Source: Granulicella sp. WH15 (lineage in GTDB: Bacteria > Acidobacteriota > Terriglobia > Terriglobales > Acidobacteriaceae). From it: DNA of 64,000 nucleotides. The notes below the pieces were generated by a model, which saw only the letters and a list, made by a program, of their open reading frames with translations, ran no database searches and had not been told where the DNA came from. The position numbers were made by a program, and so were the translations under genes. Each line of letters starts with the position of its first letter. Position 1 is the stretch's first letter. Location: contig NZ_CP042596.1 of the NCBI RefSeq assembly GCF_009914315.1, positions 3,472,001 to 3,536,000 of the forward strand. Reading direction: 5' to 3'. This document shows, piece by piece, positions 36,343 to 45,534 of the stretch.

Positions 36343-37911
36343 TCAGTTGCCCCTGCGCAGAAATGCCGGGATATCCAGCTCATCGGTCGCCCCATGCTCT
36401 TCCGCGGGGACCGCGTAGGCCGGGCGCGACGCCTCCATCGCCGCCTCGGCGTAGGAAGAGGAAGCTGTCTCCGCATATTGGACGCGCAAAGGGCGCGAAA
36501 TGTCATGGTCGATCCCGCGCGGAGCCGGGAGACGGCCCTCCTCGGCCACTCCGGCGGCCTCGCCGCGACGGCCCCTGAAGAAATCGTCGTCGAAGACCGA
36601 GGACGGCACCGGAACCAGCTCCGGCTCGACCGGGCGGACGGGAGCCGCCACAACCACCGGCACAACTGCCTCCGCAACCGGCTCCGGCTCGGCGACCGCA
36701 ACGGCGGCGACCGGCTCCACTGACGCTACCGAGGCAACGGGCGCAGCGGGTGCCACCACAGTCTGGGTCTGGACCGGCTCTCTGGCTGGACTCGAAGCAG
36801 GGCTCGGCGTCTCGGCCCGCGGAGCCACACGCGGCTGGATCGGCACCTCGTACCGGATCGTCGGCAGCGTCGGCTCCGACAGCATCCGCTCGCGCCGCAT
36901 CTGCGGGGCGTCGTCCGGCTGGCGGAACCCGGTCGCGATCACGGTGATCTTCACCTCGTCGCCCATCGTCTCGTCCAGCACCGCGCCGAAGATGATGTTC
37001 GCATCCTCGTGCGCCGCGTTCTGGATGATCGTCGAGGCCTCGTTCACCTCGTTCAGCTTCAGGCTGCTGGAGCCCGTAATGTTAATCAGGATGCCGCGCG
37101 CGCCGTCGATCGCGCCCTCTTCGAGCAGAGGCGACGCCATCGCGGCCACCGCCGCATCGACTGCCCGGTTCTGCCCGCTGCGGCTCGCCGTACCCATCAC
37201 CGCGTAGCCCATGCCCGCCATTGTCGTACGCACGTCGGCAAAGTCGCGGTTGATGACGCCCGGAATCGTGATGATGTCCGAGATGCCCTGCACGCCCTGG
37301 CGCAGCACGTCATCCGCGATGCGGAACGACTCGAAGAAGCCCGCGTCCTTGGCCACGGCCAGCAGCTTCTCGTTCGGGATCACGATCACTGTATCCACCG
37401 AGTCGAGCAGCTCCTGCATTCCGCGCTCGGCCTGCATCATGCGGCGCTTGCCCTCGAACGAGAACGGCCGGGTCACCACTGCCACCGTCAGCGCGCCCAT
37501 CTCGCTGGCCAGCGAAGCGATCACCGGGGCCGCGCCCGTGCCCGTGCCGCCGCCCAGGCCCGCCGTCACAAAGACCATGTCCGCGCCCTCGAGCGCCTCG
37601 ATGATCTTGTCGGAATCCTCAAGCGCCGCGCGCCGTCCCACGTCCGGGTTCGAGCCCGCGCCCAGTCCCATCGTCAGCTTCACGCCCAGTTGCAGCTTCA
37701 CCGGCGCATTCGACACCTGCAGCGCCTGCACGTCCGTATTGGCCGCGATGAACTCGACGCCCTCGACCTTGGCCGCGATCATGCGGTTGACCGCGTTGTT
37801 GCCGCCGCCGCCGACGCCGATTACCTTGATCCGCGCTCCACGCGGCATCTCATCCTGGTACTGAATACGAAGGTCGTCGGGCATCTCGGCGTCGTGGGTC
37901 GGGTAGGACAT
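36343..37911 (-). CDS. ftsZ: Cell division GTPase FtsZ
   Basis: FtsZ polymerises at midcell and recruits the divisome. The 522-residue protein has the tubulin signature '[14 protein letters not shown]' near residue 120, the loop '[13 protein letters not shown]' near residue 30 and the T7 catalytic loop '[12 protein letters not shown]' near residue 220. It is much longer than the 380 to 400 of E. coli because of a disordered Pro/Val/Ala-rich linker (about 340 to 505). The end '[13 protein letters not shown]' is the conserved tip that binds FtsA and ZipA. AGGAGAAA precedes the ATG. It is not directly linked to ftsA here; three genes lie between. Confidence 0.97.
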   Translation of the reverse strand: MSYPTHDAEMPDDLRIQYQDEMPRGARIKVIGVGGGGNNAVNRMIAAKVEGVEFIAANTDVQALQVSNAPVKLQLGVKLTMGLGAGSNPDVGRRAALEDSDKIIEALEGADMVFVTAGLGGGTGTGAAPVIASLASEMGALTVAVVTRPFSFEGKRRMMQAERGMQELLDSVDTVIVIPNEKLLAVAKDAGFFESFRIADDVLRQGVQGISDIITIPGVINRDFADVRTTMAGMGYAVMGTASRSGQNRAVDAAVAAMASPLLEEGAIDGARGILINITGSSSLKLNEVNEASTIIQNAAHEDANIIFGAVLDETMGDEVKITVIATGFRQPDDAPQMRRERMLSEPTLPTIRYEVPIQPRVAPRAETPSPASSPAREPVQTQTVVAPAAPVASVASVEPVAAVAVAEPEPVAEAVVPVVVAAPVRPVEPELVPVPSSVFDDDFFRGRRGEAAGVAEEGRLPAPRGIDHDISRPLRVQYAETASSSYAEAAMEASRPAYAVPAEEHGATDELDIPAFLRRGN

Positions 37912-37928
37912 GGCAGCAGTTTCTCCTG

Positions 37929-37958
37929 GTTCTCTGGGGCAAAGTTCTCTGGGGCAAA
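37929..37958 (-). repeat. Perfect 15-bp tandem duplication upstream of ftsZ
   Basis: GTTCTCTGGGGCAAA occurs twice without a gap (37929 and 37944). It lies 18 bases before the ftsZ start codon, so on the message it gives two TTTGCCCCAGAGAAC units in the leader, directly before the Shine-Dalgarno sequence CAGGAGAAA. It may be a regulator site or a recent duplication. Confidence 0.7.
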
Positions 37959-38112
37959 TGGCGAATAGCGAACGTCATTCGCATCCATCTCAATTCTGTC
38001 ATTGACGCGGCAAAACCACCGCACACCTTTTCCACCGGAGTATCTATCTTGGTTCAAATTTCACCCGTGCCGCCGCCGTAGCCAAGGCAGAGGCGCTCGA
38101 AGCCTGTTCCGA

Positions 38113-38174
38113 GGTCTGGAACCAGACCCTCCCGCAAACACAATCTTGACAACCCCGCCCCCTCCACCTACCGT
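38113..38174 (+). promoter_or_regulatory. Candidate promoter and palindrome before the glycosidase gene
   Basis: The palindrome GGTCTGG-AA-CCAGACC (38113 to 38128) is followed by TTGACA at 38146, a 17-base spacer and a weak TACCGT at 38169. The gap of 311 bases between ftsZ and the glycosidase has no gene; otherwise it holds only the tandem repeat. Confidence 0.35.
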
Positions 38175-38222
38175 CCTCTCGAACTCTCGCGCAGTAATCT
38201 CTCCGCACTTCGAGGAAACTCC

Positions 38223-40421
38223 ATGCACCGCAAGTTGGCTGGCCTTACCCGTACGATCCTGTTTGCTCTTTGCACCACGGCCCTCGCGCAGTCGAACCCT
38301 CTGCCGGTCTACACCATCGACCATCAGGCCCGCGTCGACGGCCCCGCCGACGTCACCTTCCTGCTCGACGCGCCAGCGGGCAAGCACGGCTTCGTGCAGG
38401 CCGCGGACGGCCACCTGATGCTCGACGGCAAACGCTTCCGCATGTGGGGCGTGAATACCACCGGCTGGACCAAGGGCGGCGTGCTGCTTCCGCCCAAGAA
38501 GGACGCCGAGATCTTCGCCCGTGAACTGGCCCGCGCCGGGGTCAACGTCGTGCGGTTGCAGTTTCTCGACCTCCCTGACAAACAGACGACCCGCGCCGAC
38601 GTTCCAGCTACCTACAGCCCCGCCGGACTGATCGACAGCACCAAAGACGACACCCAGTTCTTCAACCCCGAGCAGTTGGACCGCATGGACTACTGGCTCT
38701 ATCAGCTCAAGCTCAACGGCATCTACATCGACTTCAACCTCAATGTAGGTCGCGTCTATAAAAAAGGCGACGGAGTTACGGGCTACGATCTTATTGGGAA
38801 CGCCAAGGCACTGACTTACATCGACCCGCGAATTATCGAGTTAGAAAAAGACTACGCCCGCAAGTTACTCACACACCTCAATCCCTATACGAAGACCGAG
38901 TATCGCAACGAGCCTGCCGTGGCTATCGTCGAGTTGATGAACGAGAACTCGGTACTGGAGTTCTGGCAGCGCAACTGGTTTCGCGGCGAGCTGAAACCCG
39001 GAGCACCACGCGCCCAGCTTGACTTCACTCCCTACCATAAGGACTTACTGACCAAGGACTACAACAAATACTTAGCTTCGACCTACACGCCGCAACAACT
39101 TACCGACATAAGAAAAGAATCCAACTTACAACCCGGCGAAGAGATCCCTCTCTTACGCAAGCCCGACTTTGTAACTGCTCCTAAGTCGCGCTTCTATGCC
39201 GAAGCTACTTTTTATACTCAGTTAGAGACTCGCGTACTAGAGGAGTTACAGAACTATCTCAAAAAGGACTTAGGAGTAAAGTCGCTCGTCATCGGCACTA
39301 ACGACCACACTTACTTTATTCCAGGTATGCCGCTGCTCCGCTCTACCCAGCATGAAGACATCATCGACGCGCACGTCTACTGGCAGCACCCCGCGATCTT
39401 CGGGATGCGTAACACTCCCATGGTCAACGATCCGCTCAACTCGGTTCTGGTCAAGCTCACCCGTTCGACCTTAGTCGGCAAGCCCTTCACCGTCAGCGAG
39501 GTCAACGAGCCTTACCCCAACGAGTACGGGGCCGAGATGATCCCGCTGCTCGCCGCCTACGGCGCCTTCCAGGATTGGGACGCCGTCATCCTCTACTCCT
39601 ACGAGCCGCAGCTCAGCGGACAGCAACAAGCCCAGGTCGGCGACCACTTCGACATCGCCCAAGACCCCGTCAAAATGGCCCAGATGCCCGCCGCCGCCAT
39701 GCTCTTTCTGCGCCACGACGTCGATACCGCCCGCGAGACCATCGCCCGCACCTACTCCACCGAACAGATCAACGAGAGTATGAGACTGCCGCAGGGCGAA
39801 GACCCGTACTACACGCCCGGCTTCCCCTTGCAGCTTCCGCTCCAGCACGCCATGCGCATCAAGTGCCTGGACTGCGAGCCCACGGCTCACTACACCACCG
39901 ACACCTCCAGCCCCATCCGCACCGACACCGGCCAGCTCGCCTGGTACACCTCTGTCCCGTCGTCGTCGCATGACAAAGAGGGCCTCGTCACCATCGACAG
40001 CCCCCGCTCCAGCGCGCTCGTCGGCTTCGTCAAGAAGTACGGCCTCCAAACCTCGCACCTCTCGGCCGATGTCAAGAACGACTTCGCCGCCATCACCCTT
40101 ACCTCCATGGACGGCAAGCCGCTCGCCAGCTCCGGCACCATGCTCCTGACCACTGGCGGCAAGGTGGAAAACACCGGCTCCACGTGGGATGAGCGCCGCA
40201 CCAACTACGCCGTATGGGGAGACCCGCCCACGCTCATCGAGCCCATCAAGGGCTACATCCTGCTGCGTCAGCTCGACGGCGTCGTTGGTATGACAGTCAC
40301 ACCGCTTGATGGAGCTTCACGCCCTCTCAAAGAGATTCCTGCACGCTTCCTCGAAGCTGGCTGGGAGTTCCCCATTGGCGATGTTCCTACGACTCAGTAC
40401 CTCATTCGTATCCAGCATTAA
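38223..40421 (+). CDS. Secreted glycoside hydrolase of clan GH-A type (GH5-like)
   Basis: The 732-residue product has a signal peptide (to about 'CTTALAQS', residue 22) and a TIM-barrel domain. The acid/base candidate is Glu241 in 'VELMNENSVLEFW', and the nucleophile candidate Glu426 in 'FTVSEVNEPYPNE'. The early 'FRMWGVNTTGWTKGG' and 'NVVRLQFLD' are typical of clan GH-A enzymes. A C-terminal beta domain follows residue 560. It may degrade a plant or bacterial polysaccharide. Between 38841 and 39473 ten in-frame TTA leucine codons occur; none is seen in the rest of the gene. It sits between ftsZ and the cupin gene as an insertion in the dcw cluster. Confidence 0.78.
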   Translation: MHRKLAGLTRTILFALCTTALAQSNPLPVYTIDHQARVDGPADVTFLLDAPAGKHGFVQAADGHLMLDGKRFRMWGVNTTGWTKGGVLLPPKKDAEIFARELARAGVNVVRLQFLDLPDKQTTRADVPATYSPAGLIDSTKDDTQFFNPEQLDRMDYWLYQLKLNGIYIDFNLNVGRVYKKGDGVTGYDLIGNAKALTYIDPRIIELEKDYARKLLTHLNPYTKTEYRNEPAVAIVELMNENSVLEFWQRNWFRGELKPGAPRAQLDFTPYHKDLLTKDYNKYLASTYTPQQLTDIRKESNLQPGEEIPLLRKPDFVTAPKSRFYAEATFYTQLETRVLEELQNYLKKDLGVKSLVIGTNDHTYFIPGMPLLRSTQHEDIIDAHVYWQHPAIFGMRNTPMVNDPLNSVLVKLTRSTLVGKPFTVSEVNEPYPNEYGAEMIPLLAAYGAFQDWDAVILYSYEPQLSGQQQAQVGDHFDIAQDPVKMAQMPAAAMLFLRHDVDTARETIARTYSTEQINESMRLPQGEDPYYTPGFPLQLPLQHAMRIKCLDCEPTAHYTTDTSSPIRTDTGQLAWYTSVPSSSHDKEGLVTIDSPRSSALVGFVKKYGLQTSHLSADVKNDFAAITLTSMDGKPLASSGTMLLTTGGKVENTGSTWDERRTNYAVWGDPPTLIEPIKGYILLRQLDGVVGMTVTPLDGASRPLKEIPARFLEAGWEFPIGDVPTTQYLIRIQH

Positions 40422-40424
40422 AAA

Positions 40425-40490
40425 CAAAAGCGCCCTCACGTCGGGCGGGCGGTACTTCGTACCGTTCTCGACGCTTCGCGTGAAAATCAA
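40425..40490 (+). repeat. Repeat locus 5: module B
   Basis: A single module B on the plus strand. The hairpin is CGGTAC-TTC-GTACCG (near 40450) in place of GGCAC-TTC-GTGC, a paired change relative to the copies at 22984 and 34711. ACGC-TTC-GCGT follows near 40471. Confidence 0.8.
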
Positions 40491-40524
40491 GTGCCGCATC
40501 TCTCTACTCTGAGAGATGCGGCAC
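40491..40524. terminator. 14-bp bidirectional hairpin between convergent genes
   Basis: GTGCCGCATCTCTC at 40491 pairs perfectly with GAGAGATGCGGCAC at 40511 over TACTCT. The genes on both sides end toward it. The stem closes with the same GTGCC/GGCAC pair and the same trailing CCGCA as the hairpin at 30584. Confidence 0.75.
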
Positions 40525-40534
40525 CCGCACAGCC

Positions 40535-41788
40535 TTACTTAGCAATGATCTTCAGGCTCTGCTCCGGCACACTCTTCAACTCCGCCTGATCCAGATGCAG
40601 ATGCTCCTTCGCGATCAGCGGAGGCAGCCGCCGAATCCACTGATTCAGCGAAAAGTCCGCATAGTACGCACTCTTGAACGTCTCCAGAAACACCAGGTCC
40701 TCGCTCCCCGTGTTCTCGATATAGTGCCCTGCGACCGCCGGAATGAACCCCACATCGTTCGCGTTGAAGTCCGTCGTCCGCGCCTTGCCCGAAGACGCAA
40801 ACACCGTCATGCGCCCCGAGCCTTGGATGTAGTACTGCCACTCCGAGGCGTTCGGGTGCCAGTGCAGCTCGCGCATCCCGCCCGGCTTCACCGTCACCAG
40901 CGCCGCCGCAATCCCCTTCGACTCCGGAAAGACCGCCGAGTCCACCACCTTCACATTGCCGCCCGCATCCTCGGCCGTCGGCTTCATCGCCTCCATCCGG
41001 AAGGTGTAGTCGATCTTCGACTCCACCGCCTTGCCGCCCACCGCGCGCCGGTCATCTTCCACCGAGCCGGGCAGCGTGCCCGGAAAGATGTACAGCTCAT
41101 CGTCCGGCAACTTCGCCAGCGCGGCCTCCGAAAGTCGCAGGTTCTTCGCCAGCACCTCGCCCGGCGTATGGACCAGCCAGTCGGAGATGAGGAAGGTCTG
41201 GTACTCGGAAAAAGTGCCCTGGTCGAAGACCAGCAGGAACTCGCATCCATCCGGCCCCAGCCCCTGGATCGAGTGCGGATAGCCCGCAGGAAAGTACCAC
41301 AGATCGCCCTTGCTCACGTCGCCAATGAAGATCGTTCCATCGGGGTTCAGCACCGTCACGCGCGCGTTGCCGTAGAGCATGAAGGCCCACTCATTGGCCG
41401 TGTGCCAGTGCAGCTCGCGATAGCTGCCCGCGGTCAGCCGCATGTTCACGCCCGCGATATCCTGCGACGAGGGCAGCTCCTTCTGCGTCACCTGCCGGGT
41501 CCAGCCGCCGTCCTGCACGCGCCGGTGCGAGAGATCGAACGAGTACCAGAACGGCGAGACGTCGCCGCGATCAGTAAACGGCGACAGAGACGAGTTCGGA
41601 TTCTCCTCCGCCAGACGCCGGTTGATCGGCCCCGGGTTATCGGCCGAGTGGTTGGCCTCGCCCTTGCGTATCTCGCTCGCGCTCTGTGCAAACGCCTGCG
41701 GAGCAAACATCGCACCCGCGCTCAACGCAGCCGCAGCCGCGCCTAAAAATGACCTTCTGCTTACCGCCTCTGTCTCATTCGCCTTCAT
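40535..41788 (-). CDS. Tat-exported twin-cupin, oxalate decarboxylase family
   Basis: The 417-residue protein has two cupin domains. The first shows 'ELHWHTANEWAFMLYG', the second 'ELHWHPNASEWQYYIQG', each with the His-X-His...Glu metal site expected of Mn oxalate decarboxylases. The ATG at 41788 gives a twin-arginine signal 'SRRSFLGAAAAALSAG', so the enzyme is exported folded with its metal. Oxalate decarboxylation to formate and CO2 is the known reaction of the family; the exact substrate is inferred. It follows the LysR gene at 114 bases. Confidence 0.85.
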   Translation of the reverse strand: MKANETEAVSRRSFLGAAAAALSAGAMFAPQAFAQSASEIRKGEANHSADNPGPINRRLAEENPNSSLSPFTDRGDVSPFWYSFDLSHRRVQDGGWTRQVTQKELPSSQDIAGVNMRLTAGSYRELHWHTANEWAFMLYGNARVTVLNPDGTIFIGDVSKGDLWYFPAGYPHSIQGLGPDGCEFLLVFDQGTFSEYQTFLISDWLVHTPGEVLAKNLRLSEAALAKLPDDELYIFPGTLPGSVEDDRRAVGGKAVESKIDYTFRMEAMKPTAEDAGGNVKVVDSAVFPESKGIAAALVTVKPGGMRELHWHPNASEWQYYIQGSGRMTVFASSGKARTTDFNANDVGFIPAVAGHYIENTGSEDLVFLETFKSAYYADFSLNQWIRRLPPLIAKEHLHLDQAELKSVPEQSLKIIAK

Positions 41789-41901
41789 GGTATCGACCTT
41801 TCCGCCCCACACCTGCGAGGCTTACAAGACCAATCACACTCCTACACAATCATCGCGTCCAATCGTTTTTCAGACCGCCAGTTATCAGTTTTCCTGATAA
41901 C

Positions 41902-42801
41902 TCAATCTTCCTTCGAAGCTCTCCGTCCCATCGTCCGCGACAGCGCGCCCAGCTTCGTCAGCAGCGGCGTCCGCTCTCCCGCGCGGCAGGCAAAGCCGAT
42001 CACCGAGCTGGGCGAACGCGGCGGCAGATCCCGCATGACCAGCGTCTCTCCGCTCTTCTTCACCAGCCCGCGCGGCACCACGGCGATGCCCGCGCCAGCC
42101 GCCACCAGGGCCAGCAGAGTGCCCATCTCGCCGGTCTCCTGCACGATGCGCGGCGTTACTCCGCAGCTCTCAAAGATCGCCGTCCACGTATCGAAGAACG
42201 CCGGAGCCCACTGCCTGCCGTAGGCCAGAAACTCCTCGCCCTCGGCATCCTCCGGACGAAACCCCGGCTTCGCCGCCAGACGATGGCCGAGCGGCATCAC
42301 CAACACGAACGGCTCTTTGTGGATCGGCATAATCTCCAGCCGCTTGGACGTCACCGGCAGACGCAGAAAACCCGCGTCCAGCCTGCCCTCTTCGAGCCGC
42401 GCAATCTGCTCCACCGTGCGCAGGTTCAGCAGCTCCAGCGTCACCGCCGGATACAGCCTGCGAAACTCCATCACGATCGAGGGCACCAGGTGGATCGCAG
42501 CCGAGGCCACGAACGCGATCCGCAGATGCCCGGCCTCGCCCCGCGCTACCTGCTGCGCCGTCTTCTCCGCTTCGATCAGCTTTTGCAGGATCGACCCGGC
42601 ATCGCGCCGAAAGACCATTCCCGCCGGAGTCAATTTGACACCACGACGGTTACGTTCTAAAAGCTGCACCCCAAGCTCGCTCTCAAGCTCCTGAATATGC
42701 GCCGTTAATGCGGGCTGCGAGACGTGCAGCCGCTCCGACGCACGCGTAAAGTTCAGCTCGTCCGCCACCGCAACGAACGACCTGAGATGACGAAGCTCCA
42801 T
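41902..42801 (-). CDS. LysR-type transcriptional regulator
   Basis: The 299-residue protein has the N-terminal winged helix 'MELRHLRSFVAVADELNFTRASERLHVSQPALTAHIQELE' and the PBP-like effector domain from residue 90 ('HLRIAFVASAAIHLVPSIV'). It begins only six bases after the ftsA stop on the same strand, so read-through from the dcw genes is likely unless a promoter lies within ftsA. The neighbouring oxalate decarboxylase gene downstream is the natural regulatory target candidate, but they are not divergent. The effector is unknown. Confidence 0.85.
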   Translation of the reverse strand: MELRHLRSFVAVADELNFTRASERLHVSQPALTAHIQELESELGVQLLERNRRGVKLTPAGMVFRRDAGSILQKLIEAEKTAQQVARGEAGHLRIAFVASAAIHLVPSIVMEFRRLYPAVTLELLNLRTVEQIARLEEGRLDAGFLRLPVTSKRLEIMPIHKEPFVLVMPLGHRLAAKPGFRPEDAEGEEFLAYGRQWAPAFFDTWTAIFESCGVTPRIVQETGEMGTLLALVAAGAGIAVVPRGLVKKSGETLVMRDLPPRSPSSVIGFACRAGERTPLLTKLGALSRTMGRRASKED

Positions 42802-42807
42802 ATTGCG

Positions 42808-44049
42808 TTAGAAGCTGCCCGCGAAGATCGCCTTCAGCTTGGCCTTCAGGCCCATCTCTTCGCTGGCCCGCCGAATCTGTGTGCGATGCGTATAGAGCAG
42901 CATCCCGATGGCCGCCGCGTACTCCGGCCGCACCAGCTCCTGCGGCATACGGCTCAGCGGCACCGGCGCGCCCACCCGTGCAGGCACCCGCAGCAGGCTC
43001 TCCGCGTTGTCGAGCAGGCCCACCAGGTGCGCACCGCCGCCGGTCAATACACAGCCCGCGCCCAGCGCCTCCAGCACGCCGCCCGCGCGCAGATTATCGC
43101 GCAGCATCGTAAACAGCTCCCGCGCACGCGGCTCCAGAATCTCCGCCAGAAACCGCTGCCGCACCAGCCGCGACTGCTGCGCGCCGCCCGAGATGCCGCC
43201 CGTCGTCAGGCTGCCGCCGACCTCGATCTCCGCCAGTTGCGGCACTGAGGTGACCACGCAGTTTCCATACATCTGCTTCAGCTGCTCGGCCTCTTCGACC
43301 GAGACGTGCAGCCCGACCGCAAGGTCGTTCGTAAAGTGATCGCCGCCGATGGGTAGCACCGCCGTATGTGCGATGGAGCCTTCGAAGAAGACCGCCAGCT
43401 CGGTCGTGCTCGCTCCGATATCGGCCACACACACGCCCAGCTCGCGTTCGTCAGCCGAGAGCACCGCCTCAGCCGCCGCGATCCCCTCGTACACCGTGTC
43501 GTAGACCTCAAGCCCTGCGCGGTTCGCGCACGTAATCACGCTCTGCGCCGCGCCGCCCGAGCAGGTCGAGAGGTGCAGGTTCACCTCCAGCCGGTTCCCC
43601 ACCATGCCCACCGGATCGTGGATCCCCGCCTGGTCGTCGAGAATGAACTCCTGCGGCAACAGGTGCAGCACCTCACGGTCCGGCGGCAGCGCCACCGAGC
43701 GCGCCCGATCCACCGCGGCCCTCACCTCGTCGCGCGTAATCTCGCGCATACGGTTGCCCATGCTGATGCCGCCGCGCGAGTTGATCCCGCGCACGTGGGT
43801 TCCACCGATGCCGACCACCGCCGTCTCAATCGTCGCCTTGGCCGCGCGCTCCGCCGTCAGAGCGGCCTTGTTGATCGCCTCGGCAGCAGGCCCCAGGTCG
43901 GCGATCAAGCCCTTGCGCATCCCCTTCGACGCCTCGACGCCGTGGCCGCGATACCGCAGTACGCCATCCTGTACCTCGGCCACCAGCACAAAGCTCTTGG
44001 CGCTGCCAGCGTCGAGCACGGTAATCAGATTGTCTACATTCGGCTTCAT
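42808..44049 (-). CDS. ftsA: Cell division protein FtsA
   Basis: FtsA is the actin-like membrane anchor of FtsZ. The 413-residue protein has 'LITVLDAGSAKSFVLVAEVQ' (phosphate 1 motif) and 'LGVCVADIGASTTELAVF' (phosphate 2), 'AVLPIGGDHFTNDLAV', and the adenosine motif 'GCVLTGGGAHLVGLLDNAE' near residue 340. The last 14 residues ('GLKAKLKAIFAGSF') form an amphipathic membrane-binding helix, as in E. coli. Its ATG overlaps the corrected ftsQ stop (ATGA). Confidence 0.94.
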   Translation of the reverse strand: MKPNVDNLITVLDAGSAKSFVLVAEVQDGVLRYRGHGVEASKGMRKGLIADLGPAAEAINKAALTAERAAKATIETAVVGIGGTHVRGINSRGGISMGNRMREITRDEVRAAVDRARSVALPPDREVLHLLPQEFILDDQAGIHDPVGMVGNRLEVNLHLSTCSGGAAQSVITCANRAGLEVYDTVYEGIAAAEAVLSADERELGVCVADIGASTTELAVFFEGSIAHTAVLPIGGDHFTNDLAVGLHVSVEEAEQLKQMYGNCVVTSVPQLAEIEVGGSLTTGGISGGAQQSRLVRQRFLAEILEPRARELFTMLRDNLRAGGVLEALGAGCVLTGGGAHLVGLLDNAESLLRVPARVGAPVPLSRMPQELVRPEYAAAIGMLLYTHRTQIRRASEEMGLKAKLKAIFAGSF

Positions 44050-45334
44050 CGCGGTCCTGCCTGCGGGGAATGAGTCTTCGGAGCTGCCTTCGCGACCGGC
44101 TTCGTCGTACCTGCCTTCTTCTTCGGCACAGCAAACGCCGTCTTCAGATGCCCGTGCGGCGGAGGCACGGCCTTCGCCATGAGAGCCTTCTTCGCCGGAC
44201 CACGGGCTTCTTCGCCACCACTGTCTTCACCGGAGCCTTGGCCGCATCCGCCTTGGGCTTGTCCGCGATGGCCTCCGGGTTCGCGTTCGTCGCCATCGGC
44301 ACCGACGAGCCTGCCTGCATCTCCAGCACCACCTGCCGCGGATAGCGCATATCCGCCGAGGCCAGCTTGGGATAGTCCGCCTGCCACTTAGGCAGGTTCT
44401 CTTCGAACCTGCGATACCGCTCCAGGAACTCCCCGTCGCCGAAGTGAACCAGCACGTCGTTCTTGCCCGACGGGATCAGAGCCTTCACGTCCTCCGGGCT
44501 TGAGAGGTCCACCTCGCTCAGACGGTCGGAGATCTTATCGGCCGATTGGTTCAGCTCCGCGATGAACCGCATATAGATCTTCATCCGCGCTGCCCGGGTC
44601 GAGAGCGGGTCGTCCTCACCGATCCCCGTCACCACGGGAAAGGAGTAGTGCTGCGCGGGCTGGGCCGAGGTATCTCCGTCGCCCGTGTCCTCGGACATAT
44701 TCAGCAGCACGCCGTTGGCGTCGACCAGCCCGATGTGGCCGCCCTGGCGGTAAAAAGCCACCGGCGTCCGTTCCACGACGGAGACGTGGATACGGTTCGG
44801 CAGCAGCCGCATCACCGTCGCGTGCTCCACCCACGGCAGCCGCTCCAGCTCGGCCTTGCGGTCCTCGAGCGAGATCGTCAGCACGTTGCGGTCGACATCT
44901 TCACCGAAGACGCTGAGCAGTTGCGCCCGCGTCATGTGGCTATTGCCTGCAATCTGGATGGCGGACGACGAAGGAATGGCAAATCGCCGGTCGTGCAGCA
45001 GCGACTGCCGCGCACCCCACAGGATCGCCACCGAGATCCCCAGCATCGAGACCGCCGCGACCCCGGCCAGGATCCGTCCCAGCCGCGTCTGCGGCATCCC
45101 GCCGCGCAGGGTCAGTTGCACGCCCTTGCGGCGACGGCGACGGTCGAACGCCGGAGCCTCATCCTCCGCGTCGGCAGAGCCGTCATCGGTCAGATCGCGG
45201 AAATCTTCACTCAGGTCGCGGCGCAGTCGCGGCGAGCCGGGCGCGCGCCGAGGCGTCGCAAGCCCCGATCTCGCACCAGGGACGTGATTTGTCTCGCGCG
45301 TCTCCAGCACCGCTGCACCATCCTTAAAGAACAC
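44046..45334 (-). CDS. ftsQ: Cell division protein FtsQ, apparent frameshift in the C-terminal tail
   Basis: FtsQ bridges early and late divisome proteins with FtsB/L. The protein has a cytoplasmic N-terminus with about 70 residues, one membrane helix ('LGRILAGVAAVSMLGISVAILWG'), a POTRA domain ('AIQIAGNSHMTRAQLLSVFGEDVDRNVL') and the FtsQ domain. As given, the frame ends at 44144 in an Arg-rich tail ('RRRRLSWRRPCLRRTGI'). With one added base in the GG run near 44197 the frame continues through a Lys/Ala/Pro-rich tail ('PAKKALMAKAV...KTHSPQAGPR') to a stop at 44046 that overlaps ftsA. I take the latter as the real end. Confidence 0.85.
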
Positions 45335-45454
45335 TTCGCTTGTCCGCGCGCCCGAGCAAGGCCGCGAGAATCGCCACCCTGACTATAACCCGCTCAGACC
45401 CTCCCCCGGCCCACCATCCCGGGGGGAGTATCCGCCGAGCAACTCTCTTGTAAA

Positions 45455-45532
45455 AAAGCAAAAGCTTGTCCCGCCGGAGGCGTTCACATGCCTTTTTAAA
45501 GCTTCGCGTGGCCCTCCCGTTGGTCGGGAATC
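45455..45532 (+). repeat. Repeat locus 6: partial C and D between murC and ftsQ
   Basis: C here has GGCGT-TCAC-ATGCC (45479 to 45492) followed by T5 on the plus strand, opposite to the dcw transcripts. D is inverted (CCCTCCCGTTGGTCGGG, 45512 to 45528) and ends seven bases before the murC stop. The gap of 200 bases otherwise has no gene. Confidence 0.75.
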
Positions 45533-45534
45533 AA

